NCBI GenBank assembly: GCA_963682055.1
Contig: OY821748.1
Location: 33,463,661-33,527,660 of the forward strand
From: Primula veris
Lineage: Eukaryota; Streptophyta; Magnoliopsida; Ericales; Primulaceae
Length of the DNA: 64,000 nt
Reading direction: 5' to 3'
Shown in pieces: positions 46,666 through 58,300 of the stretch. The translations under genes and the position numbers were made by a program. Numbering within the stretch: position 1 is the stretch's first letter; each line of letters starts with the position of its first letter. The notes under the pieces are model-generated. The model had not been told where the DNA came from. It saw only the letters and a program-made list of their open reading frames with translations, and did not search any database.

Positions 46666-46691
46666 TATCATTCGTCTGTCGTCGATTGATA
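46666..46691 (+). other. Constant-loop variant hairpin
   Basis: Arms TATCATTCG/CGATTGATA pair at 8 of 9 positions around TCTGTCGT, 34 bases after the 11-bp hairpin. Confidence 0.6.
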
Positions 46692-47145
46692 AGAGCATTT
46701 TGATATTGTGGCATTGACCGGATGAGATATTCCCGGGTCAAAAGACGATGCTTGATTTATAATCGCATCGCATTTGGATTCTCTTTGAGGATATATTTCG
46801 TGATTAATCCGAAATCCATGCCACTAATGCTCACTTTGAAAGACTAGTATGTGTAAAGATCATGAAATCGACTCGTAGAATTCTTGTAAAGAATTGAAGG
46901 AGTTATTGTGGACTTATCCAACCATAAGACGGACCATAAATATAAATGGTTATGGTTGATGCATCGACAATAGGTCACATGATTATTGTTGTCCACAGAA
47001 ATGCAGCATTTCCCAAACTTTTAGCCCTGTCATTAAGTTGATGGCTCATGATCCGGATTATCCTGAAAAGTCTAGTCGACTTGATAATTCCGAAGAGTAA
47101 AAATCGAAATTTCGATTTGAATTACTTGAGTTTGGAAATTGAAAT

Positions 47146-47169
47146 TGAACATCCTGTCGATTATGTTCA
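47146..47169 (+). other. Constant-loop variant hairpin
   Basis: Arms TGAACAT/ATGTTCA enclose CCTGTCGATT. The matching Copia-2 sequence, a conserved integrase coding segment, is also nearly palindromic, so coding constraint may explain part of it. Confidence 0.5.
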
Positions 47170-47784
47170 GACCCAAATAGACTCACGGAAATTTTAATGA
47201 TGCTACCGCAAATGATTGCACGCATTTCTTGGTCTTGCGCACCAAGATTTATATTTTCGTGTGGAATTATGCTATTTTGCTGCATTAGTCCGTCATGAGG
47301 CCCATAGACACTCAAACACCATATGCGTACCAGCTGGTTATTGGTTATGAGCCAGAAGTCTCATGTTAACGCGTGTTTAGAGTGATTAATTAATATTTTG
47401 ATTGAGCCGCTATAGCGTTCAAAATATGGACCTCTGAAGGGGACATAAGTCGATTATGAATCCCCTGCCTATCATTTGATAGAGTAACCTTGGCAAGCTA
47501 TCTCTTTACCGCATGATATGCGAAAGTGACATCGCTAAGGCTGTTCTCCCCGTCATTAGGGGGAGATTTGCACGTTACCGTTGATAAGGAACGACGTGAA
47601 GTAACGTGGCATAACCCACTCAGTCTTAGCTTGATCCCCAAAACTGCACTTAGTGATAAGTAAGTGCATAGACTCCCTCAAGTCTAACTAAATGCCAGAC
47701 GCATTTAATGACTTTATGAGATGTCACGAGATCATTTATACCTACTGCAAAATGCTTGCAAGGATAGACATCCCTGTCGGACGC

Positions 47785-47804
47785 CGTGTTCCTGTCGTAA
47801 CACG
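47785..47804 (+). other. Constant-loop hairpin in the Copia-3 integrase tail
   Basis: Arms CGTGTT/AACACG enclose CCTGTCGT. Copia-2 has GTGTT, CCGGTTG, AACAC at the matching site. Confidence 0.7.
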
Positions 47805-49497
47805 TTGCTTTGGCCGAACCCGCCAAGCAAAGGACGCTGCCGTCGGCCTTCAGTCTGTCGTCCTTCCCAAGATATGAGGAAGTTGACCGGTTCTTAATTC
47901 GTTCAGCCCCAGAGGTGGTGAACTGAAACTCGTTTGTCGCACGAGATTATAAAGGATCAAGGAGATGTGTGATTTCCTCCTCATCCTAAGAATCTTGAAA
48001 TATCTGTCGATCATGATATCTTAGACGATATTGAAGCGAAACGGGACTGTCATTGATTACTTGTTCATATATTTGGTGACGACTGATAATATGAACAAAT
48101 TATGACAGGGAACCATGTACCGTTGCCTGAAGTCAACGGAGAATAGACTGTACTAATGGAAACTTGCAATCCAAGTAGACTCCTTAACGAAAGTGTGTTC
48201 GGACCTGTAGCTCCAACACCACCAATGTTAAACGAGTTTGTTTATTTGGTTATTCGTAAGGAAGAGTGATGAGAATAATGAGATTGTAGAATGATCGCCT
48301 AGTAGCGCAAGTCTTCTCTCACACCTTGGAATTGATTACGAGATGGTTGATTTATTCGTAATGGACATTATAACAGTCCTCTACTTTATCAGTTTAGTAG
48401 TTTCCGGAAAACTGATTATGTAGCATGTGATTGTGGTCACAATCTTATCTCTGTGGGGATTTAGACTAGAGATGTGGATGAAGGTCCCTGTGTGACTTCA
48501 TAATGCTTGAATCAAGTAGTTCCTGACCACGGAACACGATCTCAATTAAATGAGACGTTCACTATATGGATTAATATAATCCGAGCGGATGTGGTATACC
48601 CGCCTAAGTGTGTACTTGATCAGCTCGGGATACTTGAACAAGTATTATGCCCTTGCGTGTTTTATTACGCGATCCATTTTTGGATTTGCCTTCGAGATGA
48701 AGGATCTTGGGAAGACACGGTAGTGACTCGGCCTGATGATCGAGTCCCGTAAAGATTGAATCTAAGTCCATGATTCAGACTACACCCAGAAGGTGTTATG
48801 ATGTTTTAGTCATCATGACGCTAAGTCGTCAGATTCTCCCATGATCGTTCGATCACTAGACATTGATATAGACCCAGTCCGTCCCTGATGAGACGATGAA
48901 GAGATATTGAACCATGATGTTCATATATAAGTACAATATGCGCATCATTGTACTTGGTCTAATGTGCTAGGATGAACATCTCGTCTGCTGTGAATGGTAT
49001 AGCTCGACACAGCATCGCGCTAACACGCTGCCATCGAAATGGCATAAAAGACATTTTCCCATTACCTTAAGGTAACTGTGGATGAGGGCTTGTCTTATCC
49101 CATTTTACGTCATCGAGTGTACCTACCCCCTTCGGTACTCGAATTAACGCAACCCTTTTTTCGGTTATACCGATGCCGGTTACTTATCAGACCCGCATAA
49201 GGGATATTCCTAACATGGTCTGTCTTTACCATTAGGAATAAGGCAATATCTTGGAGGTCTTGGAATGACTCCAAACGAATCACTCTGATCTACTCGTGCT
49301 CTATGAGACGACTAGAGAGTGTATATGGCTTCGAGCTCATATTAGCCATATTTGAATTACATATGCTCTGTCTCACGATCCATATAAAACACTTGTCTTA
49401 TTTGAGGACAACTTGTTGTTATCGATCAAGAGAGACATGACTAAATTATGCTATTTAGCATTTATTGCCGAAATAAATCTTCACATATGAAGTTTAA

Positions 49498-50035
49498 GAG
49501 CATCCGGTTGAATGCTCGTTCTATTCCACGTTATATTTTCTTGCATACAGTCGTGTGCAAGTAAATGAGCCATCTAGTCGAATGCTCGTACTCTTTCTTG
49601 GAATATGAAATTCTCGCACCCTGTCGTGTGCAAGTGAGGGGGAGCATCCAGGTGAATGCTTATTACACTAATTACTACTTAGTCGAAATCCTCGCACCCT
49701 GTCGTGTGCAAGTGAGGGGGAGCATCCAGTCGCATGCTCGTGTACTCTTTTTGTCCTTAGACCAAGGTTTTTTCCCACTGGGTTTTCCTTGGCAAGGTTT
49801 TTAGCGAGACACGTTCCCATCATATCTCACTTAAAATTGCCGAAATTAGGGGGAGTATCCGGTTGTATACTTCTTACCACTGTGTACTCTTTTGTCCTTC
49901 GATTAGAGGTTTTTCCCACTGGGTTTACTCTAGCAAGGTTTTGATGAGGCACCTGTTTTGTGGTTGATCCCCTACTACTACCACTGTTGCACTCTTTTTC
50001 CTTCGATCAGAGATTTTCCCATTGGGTTTGCTCTG
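49498..50035 (+). other. Copia-3 structured 3' non-coding region
   Basis: Small hairpins with loops CCGGTTGA (49498-49517), CTAGTCGA (49567-49587, one bulge), CCTGTCGT (49616-49631 and 49694-49709), CCAGGTGA (49643-49660), CCAGTCGC (49720-49739) and CCGGTTGT (49854-49871) alternate with larger hairpins with arms CCAAGG/CCTTGG (49762-49792), TAGAG/CTCTA (49904-49932) and CAGAG/CTCTG (50008-50035). Arms covary between modules and with Copia-2. Confidence 0.75.
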
Positions 50036-50246
50036 CCAAGGTTTTGATGAGGCACACTGTTTTGTGGTTAGTTACTTACATGATATTTCGGCCTATATCA
50101 TTCGGCTACACAGTTTCTCCTAGGTACCGGTTTTGTCCCACACTGGGTTTTACGTCCCTAAGGTTTTTATGTGTTTAGCACTGCGAATGAACTTGACTCA
50201 GATCGACTGCATGAAGACGAAGAATTCAAGACGTCCAAAGGGGGAG

Positions 50247-50472
50247 TGTTGTAAGATATTATTTGACTATTGGGCCTTACTCATAGTGGGCCTAAGTTGG
50301 GCTTTCTATCTTGTATAACCCTAACCTCTAGTATATAAAGAAGGTTAGGGTCCCCTTGTATTCATACATTCTGATTAATGAAGTCTCTCTTATGGTTGTC
50401 TCTCATACATCTCTCTCTATATCTATACATATATCTATATATATCTATAACGAGCTAATATGTCACACAACA
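50247..50472 (+). repeat. Copia-3 3' LTR
   Basis: 226 bp, 225 of 226 identical to the 5' LTR. The purine tract AAAGGGGGAG abuts it at 50237-50246. Confidence 0.96.
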
Positions 50473-50477
50473 CATTG

Positions 50478-51446
50478 ATATTTTTTAAGCAAATTAAATT
50501 TTGATATATGAATTAACAATATTGTTCTTGTAAATATAATAATTAAAGTTAATAGGGATAAATTTTTTACTTATAGTTATAGTTATAAATGGTAATTATA
50601 TAAAGAATAAAAGAGTAAATTTGTTATATTGAAATCATAAATGAATAGTGTAAGCTTAATATTAATATTTAAAGGATAATTTAACAATTGAGAAATTAGA
50701 AAAACAACAGTTAGCGGCTGTGATCTTTAATTGTTTTCGTTGTTTTTCTCTAAAAGAGATTAAAAAAGAATAATAAAAAAAAAGGGGGAGATAAATTGAA
50801 TAGAAAACAGTGTGGGTGATTGAGGTTAAAGACTACGAGTGGGGTGATATTACGTCATCATGATGGTAAATAAAGAAGACGACTACGAGGTTACCTTATT
50901 TTCTATCTCCATTTAGTTTAGTTTTATTTTATTTTATTGTTTACCTTCATTTATTACTACCCTACACTACTAATTAGTGGTATTTTATAACTTTATTAGT
51001 ATTAACATTCTTCGTTTGTTTTATAAGATTCTATTAATCTATTTGTTTTGATCATTAAGGCATTTTTCAAGTTTTATGGTTTTAATCATTATTTGAGTTT
51101 GGAAGTTAACAGGGAAAAATGCTAAATTCTATCGTATTTTAATCATTATTTGACGTATTTAACATCCAATCAAGTATTATAGATTGGTACCAAAATTGGT
51201 AAAAGTATTGGTACTAGTTAGGTCACGTGTACTGTAAGTTTGGTACTAAATTAGTTAAAAAAATGATTGTATACGGTATTAATTAGTGTTTTTCCAGTTA
51301 GATTATAGAGCGGAAACAAGCAAAGAGTGGATTGATTGAAGATAAACCATTAAAGTTGGGTACCAATTTAGAAAAGTAGATAGGTTGGATACTAAAAGCT
51401 GATAGGCTGGGTACCAATTTAAACATTTTTTCTCGGAAGTTAAGAC

Positions 51447-51489
<43 letters not shown>

Positions 51490-51925
51490 TGTTTGATTGT
51501 TGCAGTGGCATGTTGGGAATTAAGCTTTAAATTATAACTAGATTATGGCTGTGGTGCTTGAGTTCAGAACATTAATTAGCCACTCGTTAGGTCATTGTGT
51601 TGCTTCTCATGATTGTAGAAAATAATAGGGGAAAATGTTGTTTAGTACATGTACTTTGATTGTCATGCTTTTATGTTATTTTTTGTGCAAAAATTCTTGT
51701 GAGTTCTGACTTGAAATATTAATAACTGAACGGGAATAGGGATTTGGTTATTAAATAACTTTGAATACATTGATGATATTATAGTGGATGTCTTAGCGTA
51801 CAGAGTGAGTGGTATGCTGTATTGATTTTTTTTTTTTACCCAGAAAGGTACTCAAAAAATCACTGGTAATGTTTTGGTTGCATAAAAAGCTAGACTTTTC
51901 TGTTTATATCTTGGTAAATAGGATT
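50478..51925. other. Gene-free AT-rich spacer with an AT microsatellite
   Basis: No coding frame is supported. An (AT)n run occupies 51452-51487. If upstream PRP40C-like exons lie beyond the left of this stretch, it may be intron. Confidence 0.5.
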
Positions 51926-54045
51926 CTATGTGATCCAGGAGGATACCCCTTAGTAATTAGTATTAGGATGGTTATGGCTGTTATGGATTAAACCTTGTTG
52001 GATTAGGATTAAATTATAATCCTTTTCCTTGTTGAACTAGGAGCAGTTCTGGTCATAATCCTAATGGTAATAGGATTAGTTATAGCCTATAAATACTCAG
52101 GCTTTCCCTGAGTTAGATAGTCAGAATAAAAGCTATGAAGTTAGACTTTAAGGTTGATTAAAGTCTAGCAGTTACAAATTGTAACGGTACGTTGATTATT
52201 AATCAAAGTTGTACCTTCGCCAAGTTTCTTTTCTTTTATATTCCTACTGTATTGGGTGTTTATATTCTAACACAATAAGCATAGCTCTAGATCTGATCAA
52301 GTGGTATCAGATTTGAGTTCGATTTTTGGGGGTGCGTGGTGTATGGTCTGTACGCGCAATTCAGTTGTGCAATCTGGAGCAAGTTTAACATCGGGGTGGA
52401 GAAAACGCTTCTCAATCTGCGTAGATGTCTACTGGCCAAAGATTAGGGCAGATGTCGATCGAGTTGTTTGAGGTTGCGTTCTGTGCAATACTTCAAAACC
52501 TTCCAATCGGAAGTTAGGGTTGTATCAACCGTTGCCGGTTCCAAGCCGTCCGTGGGAGAGTATTTCGATGGATTTCATGGGTGGTCTGCCTATGTCGAGG
52601 AGGAAGAATGACTACTTGTTTGTTGTGGCTGATCGGTTCAGCAAGATGATTATCCTTATTTCATGTCAAAAAACGATTACCGGCGAAGAAGCAGCACAAT
52701 TGTTCTTCAAAGACGTCTGGAGTTATTTTGGGTTGCCCTCTTCCATTGTGTCAGATAGAGATAGTCGCTTTCTGGGACGGTTTTGGCGGTCCTTATGGGG
52801 GATGATGATACTAGGTTGAAAATGAGCACCGCGTTCCATCCATAAACAGATGGACAAACAGAGGTAGTGAATCGCACTCTGGTTCATTTATTGCGAGGTT
52901 TTCATTCCAAACACCCTAAAACTTGGGATGAAAGTCTTCCGTATCTGCAATTTGCATTTAATAGGGCTTTTCATGGGTCTACGATGAAGTCGCCATTTGA
53001 GGTGTGTCTCGGTTATCTGCCCCAAGGTCCTTTTAATTTGACATTTTCGGTTACAAACGGAAATGTTGAAGGAAAAGACATAAGTGAGGTTGAGAAAGCT
53101 CAAAGGTTTATGGCGAAAATCAGTCGGGTGCATGCGATAGTTGAAGAGCAGTTGAAGAAGACTCAAGCAAAGTACAAGGTTCGACATGATAAGCATCGTG
53201 TCGAGTGCATGGTTGAGAAGGGTGACCTGGTTTGGTTACATTTGGGTAAGGACAGACTCAAAGGGGTAGAAAAAAATTGAAGCCTATTCGTTATGGTCCT
53301 TTCACGATTCTGCGTAAAATTGGAGCAAATGCATTTGAGCTGGACTGCCATTGTGGATGAAGATATTCAGTTGTTAATGCTGGAATTTTGAAGCTGTTTG
53401 AAGCATCTTTATTGGATGTTGACCCGGAAGTTCAAGCTGTTTTGCCGTCGGTTGATGACTTGGCAATGGAGAGGGAAGACCTGCTGCTGTCCGATTGCAT
53501 AATCGAGATGAAGACAAAAAATAATCGAAAGGGAGACATTGTTTCATATCGAGTTGGGAGACTTGGCCAGTTTCCTAGTAAAGCGAAATGGTACAATAAG
53601 GAAATGGCCGCTGCGGTGTTTCCTAACATTATTTTTTAGCTTGAGTGGGAGCTCATCGCTCTTGAGGGGGGAACCGTGATACAGGAGGATACCCCTTAGT
53701 AATTAGTATTAGGATGGTTATGACTGTTATGGACTAAAACTTGTTGGATTAGGATTAAATTATACTCCTTTTTCTTGTTTAACTAGGAGCAGTTCTGGTC
53801 ATAATCCTAGTGGTAATAGAATTAGTTATAGCCTATAAATACTCAGGCTTTTCCCTGAGTTAGATAGTCAGAATAAAAGCTATCAAGTTAGACTTTAATG
53901 TTGATTAAAGTCTAGCAGTTAGAAATTGTAACGGTACGTTGATTATTAATCAAAGTTGCAGTTTCGCCAAGTTTCTTTTCCTTTATATTCCTACTGTTTT
54001 GGGTGTTTATATTCTAACACAACAAGCATAGCTCTGATCACTATG
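51926..54045 (+). mobile_element. Ty3/gypsy deletion derivative
   Basis: LTRs at 51931-52299 (369 bp) and 53677-54040 (364 bp) begin TGAT and end TGATCA, with perfect duplication CTATG at 51926-51930 and 54041-54045. A primer site TGGTATCAGA lies at 52302-52311 and a purine tract CTTGAGGGGGG before the 3' LTR. The LTRs differ at roughly 20 positions plus indels, so it is older than the Copia insertions. Gag, protease, RT and RNase H are missing. Confidence 0.93.
52520..53395 (+). pseudogene. Gypsy integrase, C-terminal two thirds, broken
   Basis: 52520-52819 reads SMDFMGGLP and SIVSDRDSRF, the first two catalytic Asp of a gypsy integrase. The third block reads STAFHP, a stop, then TDGQTEVVNRTL (Gln codon to TAA). 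52867-53280 continues the core and C-terminal part (DKHRVECMVEKGDLVWLHL). At least one frameshift separates the pieces. Confidence 0.9.
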
Positions 54046-54815
54046 TTTGGGTACATAAATCTGGCTTGTTTAAATTTTTGGCGGAAGAAATTGCTTTAGG
54101 TACTTGTGTCATAATGAATTTTAATATGCTGTGTTTGGCGTCTGTTTGGGTTCCAATTCCTCAACATGCAAGACGGGTGGATTTTACTTGATGTTCAGGC
54201 TACTTGGATAATAATTCCTGTTAAGTGTTTGGCTGCTTGAGACCTGAGTCCCAAGATGTAGAGCCAAGATTTGAAATTAGATTTAGTTAAGTTTGTTCAT
54301 ATGTGACATTGTTCGTAAGAAAATTATCGAACTTTCGCTATCATTACACTGACAATGTAAAAAGATGGCATAATCAAAGATAATTAAAATTAGAATCTTT
54401 ACAGTTGGAAAATGTTCGAGGATGTATGAAATCTGTGGTACTTAATTTATGAACACCAAAATCAGGAAGTTTCTTCATGACAGGGTACACTTTCTTGATT
54501 ACGAAAAGAGACCAGTATGTGAGGGGAAATAACATAACTTAAATCGCAAGTGGTAAAACATTATCTTCTCTAATATTACGTATTATTATATGCTTTATAT
54601 CAGTAAGTTGTTGTGACCTTAAATTTTTGAAACCTATGCATCAGAAGTATCATACTGTATGTATTTTAAGTACAGAGACATTTCGATCCGTTTGGTGCAA
54701 GAATTCCTCATGGGAAAAGGGGCTGAAAATATTGTTCTATCATACATATACTTTTGTCGCGACATGATCTTTTCTCATAACATTTTTCCACAAAAGGACC
54801 TTCGCCAATGTATTA
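54046..54815. other. Spacer between the gypsy and Copia-4 elements
   Basis: No recognised gene. It may be intron or upstream sequence of the PRP40C-like gene. Confidence 0.45.
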
Positions 54816-54820
54816 GAAGG

Positions 54821-55000
54821 TGTCAGAAAATGATAGTTGTAATTGTAATTAGTAATTAGTTAGTGTGTGTTTGGTGTTAGTTGACAGTTACATTTAATCT
54901 AGAAGCTTGTATTACATACTATATAAGTCTTCACATGTACACATCTCAGATTGTAATCAACAAATATAAAAAATATTCTCCATATTTCTAAAATTTAACA
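54821..55000 (+). repeat. Copia-4 5' LTR
   Basis: 180 bp, beginning TGTCAGAAAATG and ending TTTAACA. It lacks six bases present in the 3' LTR. Confidence 0.95.
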
Positions 55001-55085
55001 TGATATCAAAGCTTTAGGCTCTTTTCTGTGCTCCTTCTTTGACTGAATAATCAGTCCACTCCTTGCTAAACTTATCTCCATAGCA

Positions 55086-55275
55086 GCAGCATTGATAGCT
55101 GCTGTTTCTTTTCCACCTCGCAACAGAGATTGTTGCAGTTTATTTTACCCCTTTGTTGCAGCCTTAATTGCTGCCTTTTCCCTTTCAATGCGGCTTTAAT
55201 TGCTGCCCTTTTTTCCCTTTCGGTGCAGCCTTAATTGCTGCCTTTTTCCCCTTTCGGTGCGGCCTTAATTGCTGC
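55086..55275 (+). repeat. Tandem hairpin repeats in the Copia-4 leader
   Basis: Five GC[A/G]GC..GCTGC hairpins with 7-base AT-rich loops (mostly cttaatt) lie at 55086-55102, 55158-55174, 55190-55206, 55225-55241 and 55259-55275. The last four are 32-35 bases apart and separated by pyrimidine-rich linkers. Confidence 0.8.
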
Positions 55276-55329
55276 TGGTCTCCTCTGCAAATTTTTGCCT
55301 TATTTGGCTGCTGCATACTAAAACAGAAT

Positions 55330-58300
55330 GTCCGGCTTTAACACTAACCGATTTGAGTCAAGAAAGAACTAGAGAGCAAGTGGAGTTTAACAAGGAGGAA
55401 GTCAGAAAACTCAAGGAGCTTTTCAGATTATTGGAGAAACCAAGTGGTGCATTTTCTCTTTCACTCTCAGGTAAGTGTAATGAGTCCGGACAGAGGACAA
55501 AAGAGAGAAAAGGAGAAGGATGATCAGTGAAGTTAATGAAGAAAATATATTACGGGCAATTAAGAACAAAGGGGTTTAAAGTTCAAACAATATAAGTTTG
55601 TGGGTCTATTTGGAATTTCAAGAAAGCACTTAATCAAGTAGTAGAATAAGTATCAGATCAGGGAGCTCATGAAAAGGGGAGGAGAGAAATATGAATCTTT
55701 TATCATTTAAATTCTGCAGTTTCATTTAGATTATAAGTTCTTCAATCCCTGCATTTTTATCTAGTACTTTGTTATTGTACTGTTTCTTCTATCGACTATA
55801 TCAACACAGAAAATTGCACCAAAAAAGATGTGTTATTGCTATTTTGGGTCTTGCTTAGTTTGAATCTTAGTCGATTCATTACATTAAGTTTTCTGCTTCT
55901 CAAGGATTCAATGTCTCGGATAAATCAATTAGGAATTTTTGAATAATTGACTCGGGAGCTACTGATCACATGACAAACTCTTCCATACATTTTAATACAT
56001 ATACACCATGTCCAAGTAACCGCAAAATAATAGTTGCAGATGGTTCATTCACCACTGTAGCTGGCATAGGAGACATCGTCGTTAATTCATTTATCACTTT
56101 GAGAAAAATTCTTCATGTACCTAAATTATCCACCAACTTGATTTCGATACAAACTCACTGGAGACATAAACTGCAATGTTCTATTTTATCTTTCTTACTA
56201 CCTATTTCAGGACCGGGTTTCAGGAAAGAGGATTGGACTTGCTAAGGAAAAGGACGGGCTCTACTATCTTGAAAATGCTAACAAATTAAGTACTATAAAC
56301 GATAAATTATCTTTGTCCTGTTTTTCAACTGCCAATAGAAAAATCATTTGGCTAAATCATTTTCGGTTAGTACATCCATCTTTTAGAATTCTAAAATTAA
56401 TGTCCCATTCCCTGTTTACCGGACTAAGATTAAATGATTTTCATTGTGATGTGTATGAAATAGCTAAACATAAGCGTGCATCGTTTTTACCTAGTAGTAA
56501 AAGAAGCTCAACTCCTTTTTATTTAATACATGGTGATATATGGGGTCCCTTTAAAGTCCCAAATGTGTCTGGCTCTAGGTGGTTTGTCTCCTTCATTGAT
56601 GATTGTACAAGGGTTTGTTGGATATTTCTTCTTAAATCAAAATTAGATGTGAGTATGGTTGTTCCTAATTTTCATAATATGATTCAAAACCAATTTGGTG
56701 TAAAAATTAAGAGGTTTCGATCCGACAACGCCTACGATTATTTCAACAAAACAATTTCCCCTTATTTTCAAAAAGAAGGAATTATTCATGAATCTTCATG
56801 TGTTAATACCCCTCAACAAAATGGCGTTGCTGAAAGAAAAATGGGTCATTTACTAGCTACAACACGAGCCTTTCTCTTTCATCAAAATGTTCCAAAAATG
56901 TATTGTGGGAAAGCGGTTCTTACAGCAACATATATTATCAATCGGCTACCTTCAAAGATTTTAGGTTTTAAAACACCAATGGAGACACTCTCTCACTTTT
57001 ATCCTGATCTTAAAATAACAAATAACCTCACACCAAGAGTTTTTGGGTGTACTGCTTTTGTTCATGTTCATAGTCAAAATAGAGGGAAATTAGATCCTAG
57101 AGCTCTTAAGTGTATCTTTGTAGGGTATTCGTCCACTCAAAAGGGATATAAGTGTTACCATCCACCAACTAAAAAAATATTTGTTTCTATTGATGTCACA
57201 TTTAATGAAGAAAAATCATATTTTACTCAACCTTATCTTCAGGGGGAGTCGATACCATTTAGTAAAGATAAGGATGGTGATTTTTTAATTGATTTACCCC
57301 TACCCTCAAACACTAATTTTGAGTCGTCACCTCTGGTGACTACTGAACCACTACCAAATGACACACCACCACAAACAGAATCGTCTCTATCGACAGAAGC
57401 TAATGAAAATAATGACATTAGGAGATTTGTGCTTGTTTATTCGAGATGTTGAGACCCCGATCCTCATTCCACACAAGTCCAACCTCTAACTGTTGATCCG
57501 GAGAATGAAGTAAGTATTGAACCAAATCCTCAAAATTCTTCTGAAATGAATCATGATCTTCCTATTGCTATTAGGAAAGGCTCCAGAGAATGTACCAAAC
57601 GTCCTTTATACCCTTTAGCAAAATTTGTTTCATTTCGAAAATTCTCACCATCACATAGAAGTTTTTTAGTTAACTTAAATACTATACATATTCCTAATAA
57701 TTTATCCGAGGCATTGTATGACGAGAAATGGAGACATGCCATGAATGAAGAAATGCAGGCACTTGTAAAGAACCAAACATGGGAGATAGTTGATTTGCCA
57801 CCTAGAAAGAAGTCAGTAGGCTGCAGATGGGCGTTTACCGTAAAATATAATTCTGACGGCTCCCTAGAAAGATATAAAGCAAGACTTGTGGCAAAAGGAT
57901 ACACGCAAACACATGAAATCGACTATCAAGAAACTTTCGCTCCGGTAGCCAAGATGAATACCGTAAGAATGTTGTTGTCGTTAGCTGCGAACTTTGATTG
58001 GTATTTGGAACAATTTGATGTCAAAAATGCTTTCCTTCATGGTGACCTGGAAGAGGAAATATACATGGATGTTCCTCCAGGCTTTGAAAGAAACTTGAAA
58101 GGTCGTAAAGTTTGCAGATTGAAGAAAGCGCTTTATGGTCTCAAACAATCGCCAAGAGTTTGGTTTGGAAGGTTTGCCAAAGTCATGTTTTCCTGCGGAT
58201 ACAAACAAAGTCAGGGAGATGATACGCTTTTTATAAAGCACTCGGATGCAGGCAGAATCACGATCCTTTTGGTATACGTCGATGACATTATAGTAACAGG

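Larger units (their letters stand above)
46233..49480 (+). pseudogene. Copia-3 pol relic
   Basis: Protease, integrase, RT and RNase H follow Copia-2 at nucleotide level but no long frame survives. The clearest piece is 47692-47877 (MPDAFNDF, then RIDIPVGRRVPV), matching the Copia-2 integrase tail. The HHCC start (tggcattgaccgg near 46709) is frameshifted. Several constant-loop hairpins lie inside this relic. Confidence 0.7.
43607..50477 (+). mobile_element. Copia-3: near-identical LTRs, ruined interior
   Basis: The element spans 43612-50472 (6861 bp) with a perfect duplication CATTG at 43607-43611 and 50473-50477. Both LTRs are 226 bp and differ at one base. The interior follows Copia-2 in order: primer site, leader hairpins, gag relics, gag end (KETFETPDF at about 45987), T-rich spacer, protease, integrase, RT, RNase H and 3' hairpin modules. 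It is full of stops and frameshifts. The protease Asp codon appears to be AAT. Apparently copied recently with enzymes from another element. Confidence 0.93.

Noticed and set aside
47101..47118. Perfect 18-base palindrome aaatcgaaatttcgattt in Copia-3
   Set aside because: Copia-2 has catcgaaaactttcgatg at the same conserved integrase coding position, so coding sequence and AT drift explain it well enough. It has no constant loop.
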